Assembly: GCA_002794775.1 (NCBI GenBank)
Contig: NBAY01000096.1
Span: 58,529 to 122,528, forward strand
Origin: Porodaedalea pini
Lineage: Eukaryota; Basidiomycota; Agaricomycetes; Hymenochaetales; Hymenochaetaceae
Length of the DNA: 64,000 nucleotides
Direction: 5' to 3'
Shown: positions 23,371 to 36,544 of the stretch, one piece after another
How positions within the stretch are numbered: the stretch's first letter is position 1
Layout of the letters: each line of letters opens with the position of its first letter
Position numbers and translations under genes: made by a program
Notes under the pieces: model-generated
What the model saw: the letters and a program-made list of their open reading frames with translations, nothing else
Databases searched by the model: none
Told to the model about the DNA's origin: nothing

Positions 23371-25729
23371 CTAGCTCCACGCTTGCTGCGCATAGACGCC
23401 AAGAACCTGATTGCTCAGCAACGAGCTGTACGAGCTCACGTCCGACGTAGTATACGTCTTGTCTGACTGGATCTCGTTCAGGATATCGAGCACGTCGCTC
23501 TCGATGAAGTCGACGAACACAAAGTCGATCTCGGTGTCGTCTGACACGTCGGGCCCGTCCGAGCCGATGTAGTCTGGTGTAGAGAAAAATGGTAATGCCT
23601 CGTGCACCGTGTCGTCGCCGACGCCGGGACAGGACTGGAAGTATAGTCAGTAAGACAGGAGAGATCACGACTTAGCGAAAGAAGGCTTACGTCTGAAGTG
23701 ACATATCCAAGCGTCGACACAGTCGCATTATCCTCACGGCGCTCCAGCGCACTCGCGCGCGCCCTTGCATTCATCTCCTCAAGCCACGCCCCGTACCGCA
23801 TCTCGACCTCCCCACGCGCATACAAATCATGCATCCACCTCCTGCGCACGCCGCGCTTCTTAGCGCTCGTGCTTTCCTCGTTGAGCGCGGGAAGCACCTG
23901 CTTCGCGGTGCCAAAGGTGATGTTCGGGAGGAAGAGGAATGCATCGCTGAACGGCGACGCAGTCAGCTGGTCGTTCTTCGTGAATGTCCCCGCGAAGATA
24001 TCGAAGCGCTGTGAGCCGGAGTTGGTGATGAAGAGTGTGGGGCCGCCTGCGCGGGAGTTGTTGAGCTGCAGCGCTACGGGGACGGCCTGAAGAAATTGGA
24101 TCAGCGACGTATGCGGTGCTTCTGGTATTAGGAATACGCACCTGCTCGATGAAAAGTGATAGAGAAGAGCCGTTGCTAGGGTATGCATCGCTGAATAACA
24201 GATCAGCACAAACGCGGGCTATCGTTTAATGCTACGATCGCGCACCGGCTGATGGTGAAGTCATGCGGCGCAGTCCCGTAAGTAAGGTTAAGATCGAACC
24301 TCTCCGAGAGCTCTTGCAGTCCCCGAGATACCGAGACGCCAAGGCGTGTATCGAACGTATCGTTACTACGGCCGGTGTGGAACTGCAGTAGTCTCGCGGT
24401 CTGTTATAGGCTTGTATATAGCGGTGAAGGGGACGTACTTCATATGTAAGACGGTTCGGGTCAAGGTAGCGGCGCGAGAATGTGAGGTTTCCGCTTGAGC
24501 TGTTCTGGCCGAGGTCCACGCCTGACGAGAAACTGATCGATATTATTTTTATTATTCAGATATAGCACTCACTCATCCAACCTGGAAAAGCCCATCAGCA
24601 AAGCATATCAAAAGCAGGGTGGACATGACGCACCGACAGTTTCCATGTAGCGTCCGCTTTCGAGAGCCATCGAGCGACCGTCAAATTGCGCTAAACAATG
24701 TCAGCACGCAACTCTAAAAAAATGAGTTGATGCAACTTACTGCAGTCGCGGATATGCGTATGTCCACCAAAGACAAGTATAGGTGTCTCTGGATGCACCG
24801 CGCGTACGGCATTGAATACAGTTGGCCAGTTATCTTTCGAGACCGGCATGTGTCCGACAAGCAAGAAAAGGTCCGGCTCCTCAGCGATCGCCTCTGAAAA
24901 CTATACACATGGTCTTCTCAGTGTGTGTATATGCGGCCGAGAGAAACTGGAGGTACCCATTGCTCCTTCACCATGTCCTCAACCTTCTGGACTGTCGTGC
25001 CATTGTCGTTGCCGGTGAAGTCAAATAGAACACCGAGGGAGGTAACGCGCCGGCCCAATCTAGTCTTGAATTTGGTGTAGCGGTCGCCGACAGGGACGCT
25101 GACGTTTTTGCTCGAGTCGTTCGGATCCGGGACTGTGAGGTTCGCGTTGGAAGAGAGGTAGCGGCCCTTCCAGTGCGGTGCGAAGTTTGTGTGCATGTCG
25201 AGTGTGTTGTTGTACACGTAGAGCTCGTGATTTCCAATGGCCAATAGGTCATACGGCAGCTTCTTGATAAACTGATTGGACTATATGCTACAAATTTAGG
25301 CCGAAGCCATTCGCAAGCAAATTTAGAACTTACATCGTGAGCATCGATCCCTCCTGCAGGGTACCCATCCGACAAACCAGTCCCATCATGCAGATCACCA
25401 GAGTCGACAAGAAGCAAATCAACATTCTTCTGTACGGCGAGCTCCTTCATGTGGGTGACAAAAGACGCAAAATCACCAAAGTCCCCGCTATAGTTGGGCT
25501 CGGGCGCGGATGCCTTCTGATGGCCAAGCAGCCAACCGTGACTGTCGGTCGTGTGGATGACATTGAGGTCTCCCCAGACGAGTGGGCGCGTCGGCGCGGT
25601 GATCGACGCGCTCGTAGACGATCGTTTCACATGAGTGTGCCTGTGTGCGTCGTCGTCACCGCACGCGCGTACGACGGGTACAAAAGTCGCAAACGCAAGG
25701 ACAAGACGAGCTAGCGCAACGATGAGCAT
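23371..25729 (-). CDS. secreted calcineurin-like metallophosphatase / 5'-nucleotidase family, copy B
   Basis: Ten exons join in frame (about 624 aa): 25334-25729, 24957-25280, 24741-24900, 24634-24690, 24573-24581, 24439-24521, 24246-24382, 24142-24190, 23691-24086, 23371-23634. Signal peptide in the first 22 residues, then [30 protein letters not shown] and GGHTHIRDC, so all metal-binding motifs are intact. The C-terminal domain carries [16 protein letters not shown] and [14 protein letters not shown] as in copy A. Several exons have exactly the same length as their partners in A (57, 9, 137, 49, 264 nt), and fused exons in B equal the sum of the split exons in A (396 and 160 nt). This shows common descent. 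Expected to be secreted or vacuolar; substrate unknown. Confidence 0.9.
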
Positions 25730-26361
25730 ATCGGCGCTCGAACTTGGGGAGAACGAAGCTCACGGCGCTCGCGGCTAGTTGTTATTCCCGCTTCTTATAC
25801 AGCTCCAAGTTCCATCAGTTGCAGGGATCAAAATGTGACATACGCAGTAGCGTAATCCCGCGGTGTCCCTGCCCCATGTAGTCAAGGATTGCAGATAAGT
25901 GGACGATAGTGAGGAGCATACGAGCCATTGGACGATTCGCTGCGCTCTTTATTTCAAGATAAATCAGTCGTCGCGAGCTCGGTCACGGGGAAAATGCCGT
26001 AAGCTTTCCTGTATCTGTCACGTGATGATACCGGTGCATCTAATCTCGGGACCGGTAGCATCCGGCACGTCTTTCACAAGCCAAACCAGACGCTGCAGCA
26101 AACAACACCCATATTGTATCAGGCAGTTCGTAAGGCTGGAAACAATTTGAGTGTGGGATTGACTCGTACGAACCTCCTTGTGAGTAAATATGCATATGCT
26201 AGGTGAATCTATAAAGCTGACAGAATCAACTCTTCTTTTCGAAATCTATCGCGCATGATTGTAATCCCCGAGCCCGAGCTAGCTAACGTCGGGCCAATGA
26301 GCTGCTAATCGTGTAGCCGAGCAGTTTTCTTCCACCACCAACTCGAGTACATCTGGCCACT
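25730..26361. other. divergent promoter region
   Basis: Head-to-head spacer between phosphatase B (-) and the alpha/beta hydrolase (+). No gene seen. Confidence 0.55.
25794..25799 (-). promoter_or_regulatory. TATA box of phosphatase B
   Basis: TATAAG on the minus strand 65-70 nt upstream of the ATG at 25729, the same spacing as in copy A. Confidence 0.5.
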
Positions 26362-28372
26362 ATGAGCGGAAACTTTTACCCCTTGCCAACTTCGCCAGGA
26401 CATTTCAACTCTGTACATCCTCGTGAGCTCCTCCCCCTCCGAGAGCCACCGCCGTCACTACTTCTCTACCCTCCTATTCTTCCTTCGGAAGCAGAACGGA
26501 GAAGCAAAACACTGTGCACAATCTCCAATGACTACGCCCTCTCAACGCACCTCGTACCTGCAGCGTATCCCCGCATAACGCCTTTTGTGCCCTTACCGGC
26601 GGATAATGCAACAATCCACTCCGGCACTTTGAGTAAGGAAGAACGAAGCGAGAAAGTAAAGAAAGTTACGGAAGAAATCAAAACGTTGAAGGAGCGACAG
26701 TTACAAGGTGAATTTCCTCCGGATGATGGTGAGAACAGGCTGTTATGGAACTGCGTAACGCGGTACTATCGTAAGTCCCTCCCGCCGGATGGAAGGAAGA
26801 GCGTTACGCTTCTCCTCACGCATGCCAACGGATTTCCGAAGGAGGTATAGTGCTCTATATACGACTTCCTTTCTTCAAGGTCTCACTTATATGAAAGACA
26901 TGGGAGTCATTTCTGCGTCAATTGATCGCGAATGTCCAGCGCTCGGGAAATGGCTCTGTATCCGTCGAAGAGGTTTGGGCCTTCGAAGCAGTCCAGCACG
27001 GCGATTCCGCGATCATCAATCAGGACAAGCTTGGTTCAGTCTGTAAGGCTTCACGTCTTTTTCTTTCATAATTTAATACTGATTGTTCCTGACTTCAAGA
27101 CGACTGGTCGGACAACACTCGCGACATTCTTAACTTTTTGACTCGGTATATCCCATCACACCCAGCTACAGAGGAAGACCTTCCGGTACATCTACCGCGA
27201 CTATCAGACGAGGTGGAACGATCACGGCTCCAAAACGGCTTTGCCGGCGGGCGTACGCTCGTGGCGATAGGTCACTCCTTCGGCGGAGCTACTGCGTGCG
27301 CTACTGATATAATTCTCTTGCTCAGACAAATTAACAAAGCTTGTTCTTTTCATGATTTCCCCTCCTACTGCTCCTTTATCTTCGGCATTGCAGAGCCCTC
27401 GGGGCACTCACAACTCCACGCCTCTTCTCTCGCCTTGTGCTCGTCGATCCCGTTATCATCCCGCCATATGTCGACCGCTCCAATGGTATTTACAAGTTGG
27501 CAGCTGGCGCCATCCAGCGGCGACACGAATGGGCAAACAGGTAAGTAGTCAAGTAGAACATACAAGTTCCTTACAACCCGAGATAACTGACTGATGCTTC
27601 GTAGGGAGGAAGCCCGCCGGCTGTTCGGCGCGTCCCCATTCTTCGCGGCTTGGGACCCGGCTGTGCTGGATAATTACATCGAATTCGGCCTTACACCTAT
27701 GTCCGCGTCTTCCCAAGGTGTTAAGCTGAAGATGCCAGGCATTCAGGTCTGTCTTACCTTTTCCTATACTACATCTCTTCCTCTCCATAAATAATATATT
27801 TAACCTGTGAGCTATTGTATGCCCACAGGAAGCCGTCGTATTCGTCGAGTCTCGCGTTTCGTACGAGGTGTTTGAGCGACTTAAGGATCTCGACCCGCGT
27901 ATCGCAGTGCATTGGGTGATGGCGGGCAGGGAATCTTGGATGTACGTCTAGATCCTTCTGTGTTCGATATATTTCGTTGCTTCTTACTGAAATCGTCATA
28001 TCCCATTTCTTTTCTCCAATGCATCCTTACATCCCCGATGTATGAATAGCACGGGAAGCGAGGCTGCGACGTGGGACCTCGTGTGGAGACGGCCTGTCAA
28101 CTCTACGAACACCCAGATCGCGTCCTCGGGCCATCTGGTAAACCTTTCAACCTCCTTTCATGTACTCGTTATTCTGAACTTGCCTTTATGCTCTCAGATC
28201 GTACAGGAGGCTCCTAAAGAACTAGGTGCGCTTCCCCTTCCTTTTCTTCTTCTAGGGGCACGTCCCGATGATCGGCCTGTCTCTGATTTCTATGCTTTCG
28301 ATTTATGCAGCGCACGAAGTCCATGCTTTTTTGGAGAGGGCGTTAGCTAATGGCAGCCGATCGAGGCTCTGA
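26362..28372 (+). CDS. alpha/beta hydrolase with a C-terminal peroxisomal targeting signal
   Basis: Exon 1 (26362-26844) ends at LLLTHANGFPKE, the oxyanion-side motif of the MpaH/Lpx1-like alpha/beta hydrolases. After introns the frame continues TWESFLRQL, VWAFEAVQHGDSAIIN, DDWSDNTRDILNFL, and AIGHSFGG, which holds the nucleophile serine. Then come RLVLVDPVIIPPYV, FFAAWDPAVLDNYIEFGL, VVFVESRVSYEVFERLKDLDP, HWVMAGRES (likely acid region), SSGHL (likely catalytic histidine) and HAFLERALANGSRSRL. The last three residues are SRL, a canonical PTS1 signal, so the enzyme is expected in the peroxisome. Relatives act as acyl-CoA or lipid hydrolases; the substrate here is unknown. The terminal exon (AHEV... 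onward) is reached by an intron whose phase fits exactly, which supports the SRL end. Confidence 0.85.
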
Positions 28373-29383
28373 AGAATATCGATGTGCGAATATTCGTGTG
28401 TAGACAAGCTTTACGCACGAAACCAAACTTTATTATCAGTCAAAGTGGAATGGTTTATTTGGACTATTAAACTCCATAGGGACTTGAGGCACTGTATCTT
28501 TCCGTCGTGCGCGTCGCTCCTCTATGTCGCGGACGGCATGGTTTGAATTCCTTCTTGAGGCGGTGCCATGTCTTCTGATATCAGGGCCAATTCCCGATAG
28601 TTATCTGAGGTGTGACATAGGAGTTACTCCCCTTCTTCCTCTGAGCGAGCATGTAGAGGAAATGATAGTGCAAGCACTACTTGAGACGATTTTGCAGACA
28701 GAGGAGCAGCAGCAGAGTATTCGGAATGAACACCGGTCTCAGGCTGAGCCGAGATTTGAATTCTGAATGAGACGTTACCGACTCGGTTAGTCAGAGGAAT
28801 CGAGCTATGCCATATATTCCAGCGTACACTCATAGGCATACGCAGCGGTCGCAAAGGTTGCAAGAGCTATGAGGAGACTAGTAGTGCTAGTAAGTGCGGC
28901 GAAGACGAGTACTACGAAGTTTATGAAACACGGAAGTGAGAAAAAGTCAAACAGCTCTCACACTCGTACTGTCCCTACTTAGGAGATCCGTTCTAAGGAT
29001 AGATAGGTAAATGTACCGGCGCCAAAGGTGAACTGAAGGAGCCTACACAGTTACAGGCCAGATGATTCGTTGCGCAGCAGTCGTAGTTTGCCTTAAAATT
29101 TTGGATTCGAAGGCACGGTTGTACTCGTGGGAAAACGTGAGTCGTTAGGGAATTCTTCAGAACCATGGTTAATATTGAGTCTTTACTCAGAGACGCATAC
29201 AACTTAGGTGAGTTGATTGTATGCGTGTCAAAATCGGTCTTTAGTTTCGGGATACTAACCTTTATATACTGGAGCCAGACGAGTATCGCGGCACGTCGTG
29301 TACTCGCCAGCGCATTCCATTAAACTTAGAACCCTACACAACGCCCTTAGTTCCGGAGCGTTTGCGCTTACTACTTGAAAGCC
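28373..29383. other. intergenic, one possible small membrane ORF
   Basis: Mostly non-coding. On the minus strand at about 28800-28960 a short hydrophobic stretch (FINFVVLVFAALTS, then LLIALATFATAAYAYE) reads open but has no ATG in frame and no recognised relative. The right part is the promoter of seryl-tRNA synthetase. Confidence 0.35.
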
Positions 29384-31063
29384 ATGACTCTCGATGTCCT
29401 CCACTTCATCGATGCGAAGGGAGGGAACGCAGAAGAGATCCGTGAGTCGCAGCGGAAACGCGGTCTCTCTGTCGAGATCGTGGACGAGGTGATCCAGATG
29501 TATGTGGACTGGGTGAAGAGTATGTACGTCGATTCTTCTCTAAGGGATCTCGCTGAATTGGTCGGGACGCGTACAGTGGACTTTGAGGTTAACCGGACCA
29601 GCAAGGAGATCAACGCGGTGCAGAAAAGTATCGCTGCGAAGAAAAAGGTGTGGCGAGCGGTGAATTATGTCTTTCCAGCATTCATTCAGCTACCTGCCAG
29701 GCGAAAGAGAACGCGGACGAACTCGTTGCTCAGAAGAAGGAGTTGGATGCGCAGAAGGAGAAGAGGCTTAAGGACGCGAAGGAGCACGAGGCGGTCATGC
29801 GTACTAAAGCGAGCACGGTCGGAAACATTGTAGGGAAAGGCGCACCAGTTAGCTTGACCGAGGTGAGTAATTGAGTTTACTCCGCTCACTCCCAGTTCTC
29901 TTAGGCACGTAGCGTAGGATGACAATGCGACACTTCGGACATGGCATCCAGATGGTCCCAACGGTCAGGTATCTCAGAAGACGGACATCATGCCTCATCA
30001 TGAAGTACTCCTGCGATTAGATGCGATGGATCTAGAACGAGGTGTGTTGTGGACTGATACGCCAGAGCACCCTCACTGATCACTAATACAGGTGCCAAGA
30101 TTGCGGGCCATCGCGGCTTCTTCCTTACGGGCGACGGCGTCGATCTTAACCAGGCCATGATTTCCTACGGGCTTGACTTTCTGCGGAAGAAGGGGTACAA
30201 GAAGATCCAGCCGCCATTCTTCATGAATAAGGACCAAATGGCGAAGACCGCGCAACTCGACCAGTTCGACGAGGAGCTATACAAGGTCACCGCGAGCGAC
30301 GACGACAAGTACCTTATCGCGACGTCCGAACAGCCGATCTCCGCAATGCATGCCGACGAGTGGTTCGAGGACCCAAAGGCACAGCTCCCGATTCGCTATG
30401 CGGGCTACTCGACCTGCTTCCGCAAGGAGGCCGGCGCCGCGGGACGCGACATGTGGGGTATCTTTCGCGTGCATCAGTTTGAGAAGGTCGAGCAGTTCTG
30501 CATCACCGAGCCCGAGCAGAGCTGGGAGATGCTTGACACGATGATCGCGAACTCGGAGGAGTTCTACCAGAGCCTCGGCCTCCCGTATCGGGTCGTTGCT
30601 ATCGTCTCTGGTGCATTGAATTTAGCCGCGAGTCAGAAGTATGATTTGGAGGCATGGTTCCCATTCCAGGGCGCATACAAGGAGCTGGTCTCCTGTTCGA
30701 ACTGCACGGACTATCGTGAGTACTGACTATTGTGTACTACGACTCTTCTTAGCTCTGTCTCCAGAGAGCCGACGCCTCGAAGTCCGCTGTGGTCTGAAAA
30801 AGCAAGACCAGACCCGTAAATTATACGTTCACATGTTGAACGGCACACTCTGCGCAACGGAGCGTGCTTTATGTTGCGTAGTCGAGAACTGCCAGACTTC
30901 AGAGGTTCGACCGCCAGTCAATCTCTCCCATGTCCGTATATTTTATTGATGCGTCTTCTAGGGTCTGCGCATTCCCGAAGTCTTGCGCCCATACATGGGT
31001 GGTCGCGATTTCCTGCCGTGGGTGAAGGAGCTGCCGAAGGGGCTGCAAAAGAAGAAGGCATAA
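29384..31063 (+). CDS. SES1: cytosolic seryl-tRNA synthetase
   Basis: Seven exons (29384-29519, 29577-29647, 29701-29862, 29918-30041, 30092-30715, 30765-30904, 30962-31063) join in frame into about 452 aa, the usual size. N-terminal [22 protein letters not shown] and the long antiparallel coiled-coil arm ([17 protein letters not shown]...[19 protein letters not shown]) bind the tRNA. The class II catalytic core shows [41 protein letters not shown] (TXE serine-binding motif), [19 protein letters not shown] (motif 2), [12 protein letters not shown], and [14 protein letters not shown] (motif 3 region). It charges tRNA-Ser with serine in the cytoplasm. The C-terminus is short and lysine-rich (KGLQKKKA). 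The ATG at 29384 fits the family start. Confidence 0.93.
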
Positions 31064-31811
31064 ATCTCGTTATTGACTCAGGAAATCAACATTCAGGATG
31101 TACTCTGTTGTATAAAGCAAAAATCTGATTGTACTGAGGCTTAACGAAGGCAGCATTGAGACAAGCAGTGGCTTCTTGCACAGGAATCAATGATTATTTC
31201 TGTGCTGACTCGTAACGCTATCAACAGGAATGGGAATAAAGATCATGATGATCTACTGCAGAGCACCGTCTGGACGCTGTCTTCGGTACTTGTGAACGGC
31301 CCTTGACCTCTAGTAGCCGTACACTTCGCCGTGCCAGTCAACAGCGCGGCAAATGACGGATTTCTCGTAATGAGAAGCTCGTCGGTTTCACCGAGCGCCT
31401 TGAGGGAGTCAAGTCCGCAAAGAATCTCTGACTTGCTGCTCCTATTTCTTATTTTTTATTTTTTATTGCAATTCTTTGTGAGAAAGCGCTCGACTTAACA
31501 GGCATGAAGACGATATGTGTTGTGGAAAGGTTCGTGTAAGGCCTCAGGGTATTCGGCAAGACATTCGTATCGCTAACAAGTAGAGTGCAGGAGTCAGATG
31601 ATGAATTGAAAAAAAAGTGAGAAAATATGCGACTGATAACAATACAGGACTTGCGCACAACCTATGCAAAACTTGCAGATGGACCAACGACAACAACAAA
31701 GAAATATGAGTGGCTAAACGAAGAAAAGAAAGACAGATGGAAAGTCGTGAGCGAGGAAAAAAAACCCTCCCAAGAAAGAAATCGAAATAAGACAAGTCAT
31801 ATGCTGGAATG
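31064..31811. other. intergenic, tail-to-tail
   Basis: 3' regions of seryl-tRNA synthetase and SET1. AT-rich with poly-T/A runs near 31445-31470. No gene seen. Confidence 0.55.
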
Positions 31812-34800
31812 TCAGTTGAGGAATCCGCGACATCTAGCAGAGCCGCAGAGGCATGGAATCTTGTCCTGTTCGATAGGGAAGTGATAGTCTGCAATGGCGA
31901 TATCAATATATGAACGCTGCAGTAGACTAGAAAAGACTAACCGTAGGTGATCTCGTCTCCAAGCTCAATGTCCTGCTTCGCGTAAATGACGATCTTTTTC
32001 TCGCCGTTGATGGTGATAATCTTCGCGGTACAGTTTGGATCACACGAGTGATTGATCAAACGTCTAAGTGCAATCATAAGCGTTATTATAGGTATGCATA
32101 AAAGCTTGCGCGTACCCGAGATTCCCCTTCTTCGTGGCGTCCACGACCAGATCTTCGTCAATACGGAAGAGGTAGCTACTACCAATGCCCTGACGCTCGT
32201 ATGCCTTTTCGCGTTTGTCTGCGACGGCTGCGCGGATGACCTCGCCAACATACTCGATAACCATCTCTCCGCGGCTGATGCGTTCCATAGCGTACAAGCC
32301 CCAGTCGTGGATTGGTGAACGCGCAAAACGCAGGTGCTTCTTGCGCGTCTGCAACTGGTTGAACTTCATCACTTCCGTCGCGGCCCCCTCGCCCTTCGAC
32401 AGCGCAACGGCTAATTGCAGCTGATTCATCTCCTCAAGGCCCTGTGCACGGCGCCGCGCGTTCGCGCGGTTTGAGCGTGACGATACAACATGCTGCTGTG
32501 GCGGCGCAGCCTCCTTTTCCACAGGGTCCTCCGTCGCAGCTCCGCGCAAAGCATACTGCGCGACGTACGCCGATTTTTCCGTATGCAGGATCTTGTAATA
32601 TCCTTCTGACCGAGCGGAACCAGTGAGATGCTTACGAAAGGGCGGAGGGGCACTAGGATCTGACGGCGGGGCAATCTCTTCTCGAAGGTTGAAATCACCA
32701 CTGTCAACATCCAAGGAAAGTGCAAGCTTCGAAAGATATAGGTCTTCGTCATCTCCGATGATCTCTCGAAGCACGGACTCTGGAAGAGGGCTGTAACGTT
32801 TCGGAGAAGGAGGCGCCTTCTCAGAAACCGCAGAGAGCGGAGGCACCGGAGACGGAACGGACGCCCATAACGGCGAAGGAGAGACGCGCACTTCGGCAAC
32901 AACAGGCTTATCGACCTCCATCTGCGGCGGAATGATCAAAGCCTCCAATACAGCGCGATCCAGTTTGGCTTTTTTCGCGCGCTTGGTCGTCTTTTTCTCC
33001 TTCTCCGCTTTCTTTGTCGTAGGCTTCTTGCTCTTGGCCTGGACGGTGACGGTGGGTACTGTCGTGTCCGCCCTTTCATTAGCATACTCCTCTGCAAGTT
33101 TCGGACGCTTGATAGGCGGCTCCTCGAGGGGAGTCGGAGAGAGAGACCTCTTGAGCTGTACAGTCGGCAGAGCAACAGGCTCTGTGATTGGGACATCCTC
33201 AAATTGCACAGGAACAATTTCAACCCTGGCCCCGATCTCCTCATCCTCGGATTCGACTTCCTCATCTCGGACGAAACGCACTTCCGCCTGCTTCCGTCGC
33301 TTTCGGGGCCGCTCCTCCTTCCCAGGAGGCTGTTCTGAATCGTGGTCGTCTTCGGTTAATGCCACAGCAACAAGCGGCGAGTCGTCCGCTTTCGTTACCA
33401 AGAGACTGACGTCCTCGGGATCATGCGCAGCAGAAACCTCCTTGTCCAGATCAGGCTCCAGCACATGATGGGAAACAGCCTCTGCCTTCTGTTTCCTCTT
33501 CTTGAACGACAATCCTTTCAGTCCTCGACGTTCGACATCACCCTTCTCAAATCGTGTATCTTGCAGACCCTCAGTACTCTCCACCTGCGCCTTGTCCGTC
33601 TCGCCATCCCTCCCCCTCCGATCTCTGTCCTCGGAAATCATCTTTCGTATTTGCGCGCCCACGACGCGTTCCATCACATCCTTCTCAAGCAACGCGCGCA
33701 GCTCCGCCATCACCGTCTTCGACGCCTCCTCAATCATTTCTTCCGGTCTCCAATCCCGTCGCGCGTCTGCACCCTTTGCGAGGCTTGCAGGCGACAAGCT
33801 CTTTACATCTCCGGGTAAAGGTGCAGGATACACTGATACTGACACGCTTCGGTTTGCTAACGTATGCGTACCGATGGCGAGCACTCTAGCCGCGCGACTA
33901 GCGGCGTCCGGCTTTTGAAAGGTAATATACCAGCCCATATGATCGTGTAAAATCTTGACGGAAGAAGTAAGCAAAAAATAGCAACACCGTCTAGGGAGCG
34001 ATAAAAACCCACCTCCTCAACAGGGAAGCCTGTAAAAAACTCCCGAACGTCCTCCTCTCTTGCCGCACCCCCACTCAACTGAGCCTCATCGATACGCGCA
34101 TGGTCGTATCCGTTCCTCACAAGCACTTGCATGACTGCTCTATGTTTTGCCTCTCGCTCCGCATGCGTCTGCTTCGCATCTGGCCGACGTGTTGTAAGCG
34201 CCGGCGACGGTGACCGTGAGCCACGCGGAGTGCTAGTAGACGTATGAGTCGGTGTCCGTGAATGTGAGTGCTGATGCGCAAGGCCCGGCGCGAAGCCACG
34301 CGCGCCGCCCCGGCCCCGGATCGCATGGACCGGCGTCACTGGGCGCGAGAGGTCCGCTTCAGGTGTCTGAAGCCCGTACAGGTGGGAAGGCATGTTATGC
34401 GGCACGGTCGAACGAACAGCATTCATCGCGCGTGCGCGCACAAGTGAGGCGGGTGGTTGGCGGCGCGCGTTCTGGTTTGTGCCATGCATGCCAAAGTGGT
34501 TGGCGTGGTGAAAGCCAGGCCCACGCGCGAACTGCGAAGGGCCGACGCGCGGTGGGAAGTTAGGTGCGACATGTGTGAGCGGGTTCAGTGGAAGGGGGTG
34601 GTGATGGGACTGGTTTGGATGTGGACCGTGTGGGTGGATAGGCGGGCGTTGATTTGGATGCTGATGCTGGGTGGGTGGATGAAGATATGTATACGGTCTC
34701 CGCGCGGTCACGTTCTGATGCTGCTGCTGATTTAACGTCGCCGCTGCGAGCTGACCATTCGTTACAGGTGTCGACACATTCGCACTCCCAGGCGTCAAGC

Positions 34801-36544
34801 TCGAGCTCCCGCTTGCACCGCCGTTAGCCTCACTAACCTGAGCCTGCAGCCGTCCGCGCTCTTTCTCTCTCCTCCTCCGCTCTTCATATAACCCAATAAC
34901 CACCTTCAGGAGTTTCCCCTCTCCATCAAACACCACCTTCACTGAGTCCTTCTCTGACCCTGCTCCCTTCACATTCGCAAAACTGATGGCGGGACCACCG
35001 CCAATCGCCGCAGTAGCAAAGTTCTTGCCTTCCTCGCCTTCTACAGCCCGTCGAGCCTCCTCGTGCGTCGAATACGTGATTGAAGCGATGCCCATCTGGC
35101 CACCCGTAGCACGATCAAGTTCGCGGTCCAAGGAGACGATCGACCCATACTTCTGGAAGTGCTGTCGAATTTTGGCACTCTGCGTGAGCTCTGGGAAGCC
35201 AAAGACGAGAACGTTCGTCGGTGGCGCGGGTCCAAATGAGTTAGAGTCATACTAGTGCGACAGAATAAGCAGTGTCTGTATAACAATCGTTGCTGAACAT
35301 ACCTCATAGGAGGCCGTATAAAAGTCGGTCCTAATTCTGGCGCTCTTGAACCCAGGCTCCTTGCGCGGATCGCTCGGGCAAACCTCTTTCTCGCCTTTAA
35401 TAGTCTCCCCATCGTACCGGTACACAATTGGCGCCTTTCCCTTCCCTTTATCCTTAATACGCTCTTCCGCACCAGCTGCACGCAGCGTCTCCATTAGCGT
35501 CTTCATCTCGCCGTAACGATCCTTATCACACGAAGCATCAAACAGGACGCGGTAGTCGCGATCCTCTGGCGCCCTATACGTCGATCGCTCGGGCATGGGA
35601 GGTGCACTGAGCGAATAACGCTCCTGCGGATGCTTGTGCCCCGCAACACGTTTGTAGGTCAGAGTGACGCCATTTGGAAGGGGAGTAGGTTCACGCTGCG
35701 GCGACGGAGCTCTTGGCGATGCAGGAGGAAGTGAGGGAATGCTAGGAGTTTCATGTGCTGGAGGAGAGAGAGACTCAGCATAGGGGGATGGAGGCGGGAT
35801 AGAGGTATGGCGACGTGGATCTACCGGAGGTAAAGGAGGAGGGGCAGACGAGGGCGGTTCCGGCGCAGGAGGTTCTAGGGATTCTGGAGGCGGCGGCGGC
35901 GGTAACGGGGGTGGTGCAAGCCGCGGCTCATGCGGCTGAGCAGAAGGGAGCTTAATACTGATCGGTGAACGAATATGCGGGACTTCAACGGATGGTGGAG
36001 GAGGTGGGCTTTCAGGAGGCGGAGGTGGTGGAGGCGCATCACCATTTGGTGGAGGAGGCGGTGGAGGCGGCGAAGAAGACGGTGAAGGTGGACGCTCTGA
36101 AAGCCGCTCGGGTGGTGGCCCTGGAGGCGGCGGAGGCGGCGACTGCTTAGGCGGGGATGGCCCGAGCGAAAACGATATAGGCGCGCGTGCAGGCGCACCA
36201 TTAGGCAGCCACTGGTGACTGATTAACGCGCTCGGGCCTGACGGCGGCGGGCGGCCGTGCGCCCACGTCGTCACGGGTCCTTTCCCCTTCGGCCCCGACG
36301 GCGGCGCACGCCCGTACCCGTTTCCATACCCATTCACGTATGGCTTGGGCTGTGCAGAAGGCTGTCGGGCCCCGAGCCCATTCACAAGACTGCGCGGTCC
36401 GGTGGGAGGTACGGCGCCCGATCCTGAGGGCTGTCTGCTGCCCGAGGCCGTCGGTTGGTGATTCTGGTTCTGCTGAGACGGTCCCGCGTACGGCGCAGAC
36501 GCACGAAGAGCGCGTGGACCTTTCGGCGGCTCCTTTCCGGACAT
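31812..36544 (-). CDS. SET1: SET1 histone H3 lysine-4 methyltransferase (COMPASS catalytic subunit)
   Basis: Five exons (35303-36544, 34013-35251, 32116-33953, 31942-32063, 31812-31888) join in frame into about 1505 aa. The first 300 or so residues are a disordered Pro/Gly/Ser region with many PPPPPP runs. An RRM-like domain follows at about 425-500 ([37 protein letters not shown]). A His/Pro/Gln linker leads to a second RNA-binding-like segment ([15 protein letters not shown]), then charged regions with KKRKQ and KRRKQ. The n-SET block and the SET domain ([68 protein letters not shown]) end in the post-SET zinc motif [13 protein letters not shown]. It methylates H3K4 in nuclear chromatin using S-adenosylmethionine. 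All key SET residues are present. Confidence 0.95.
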
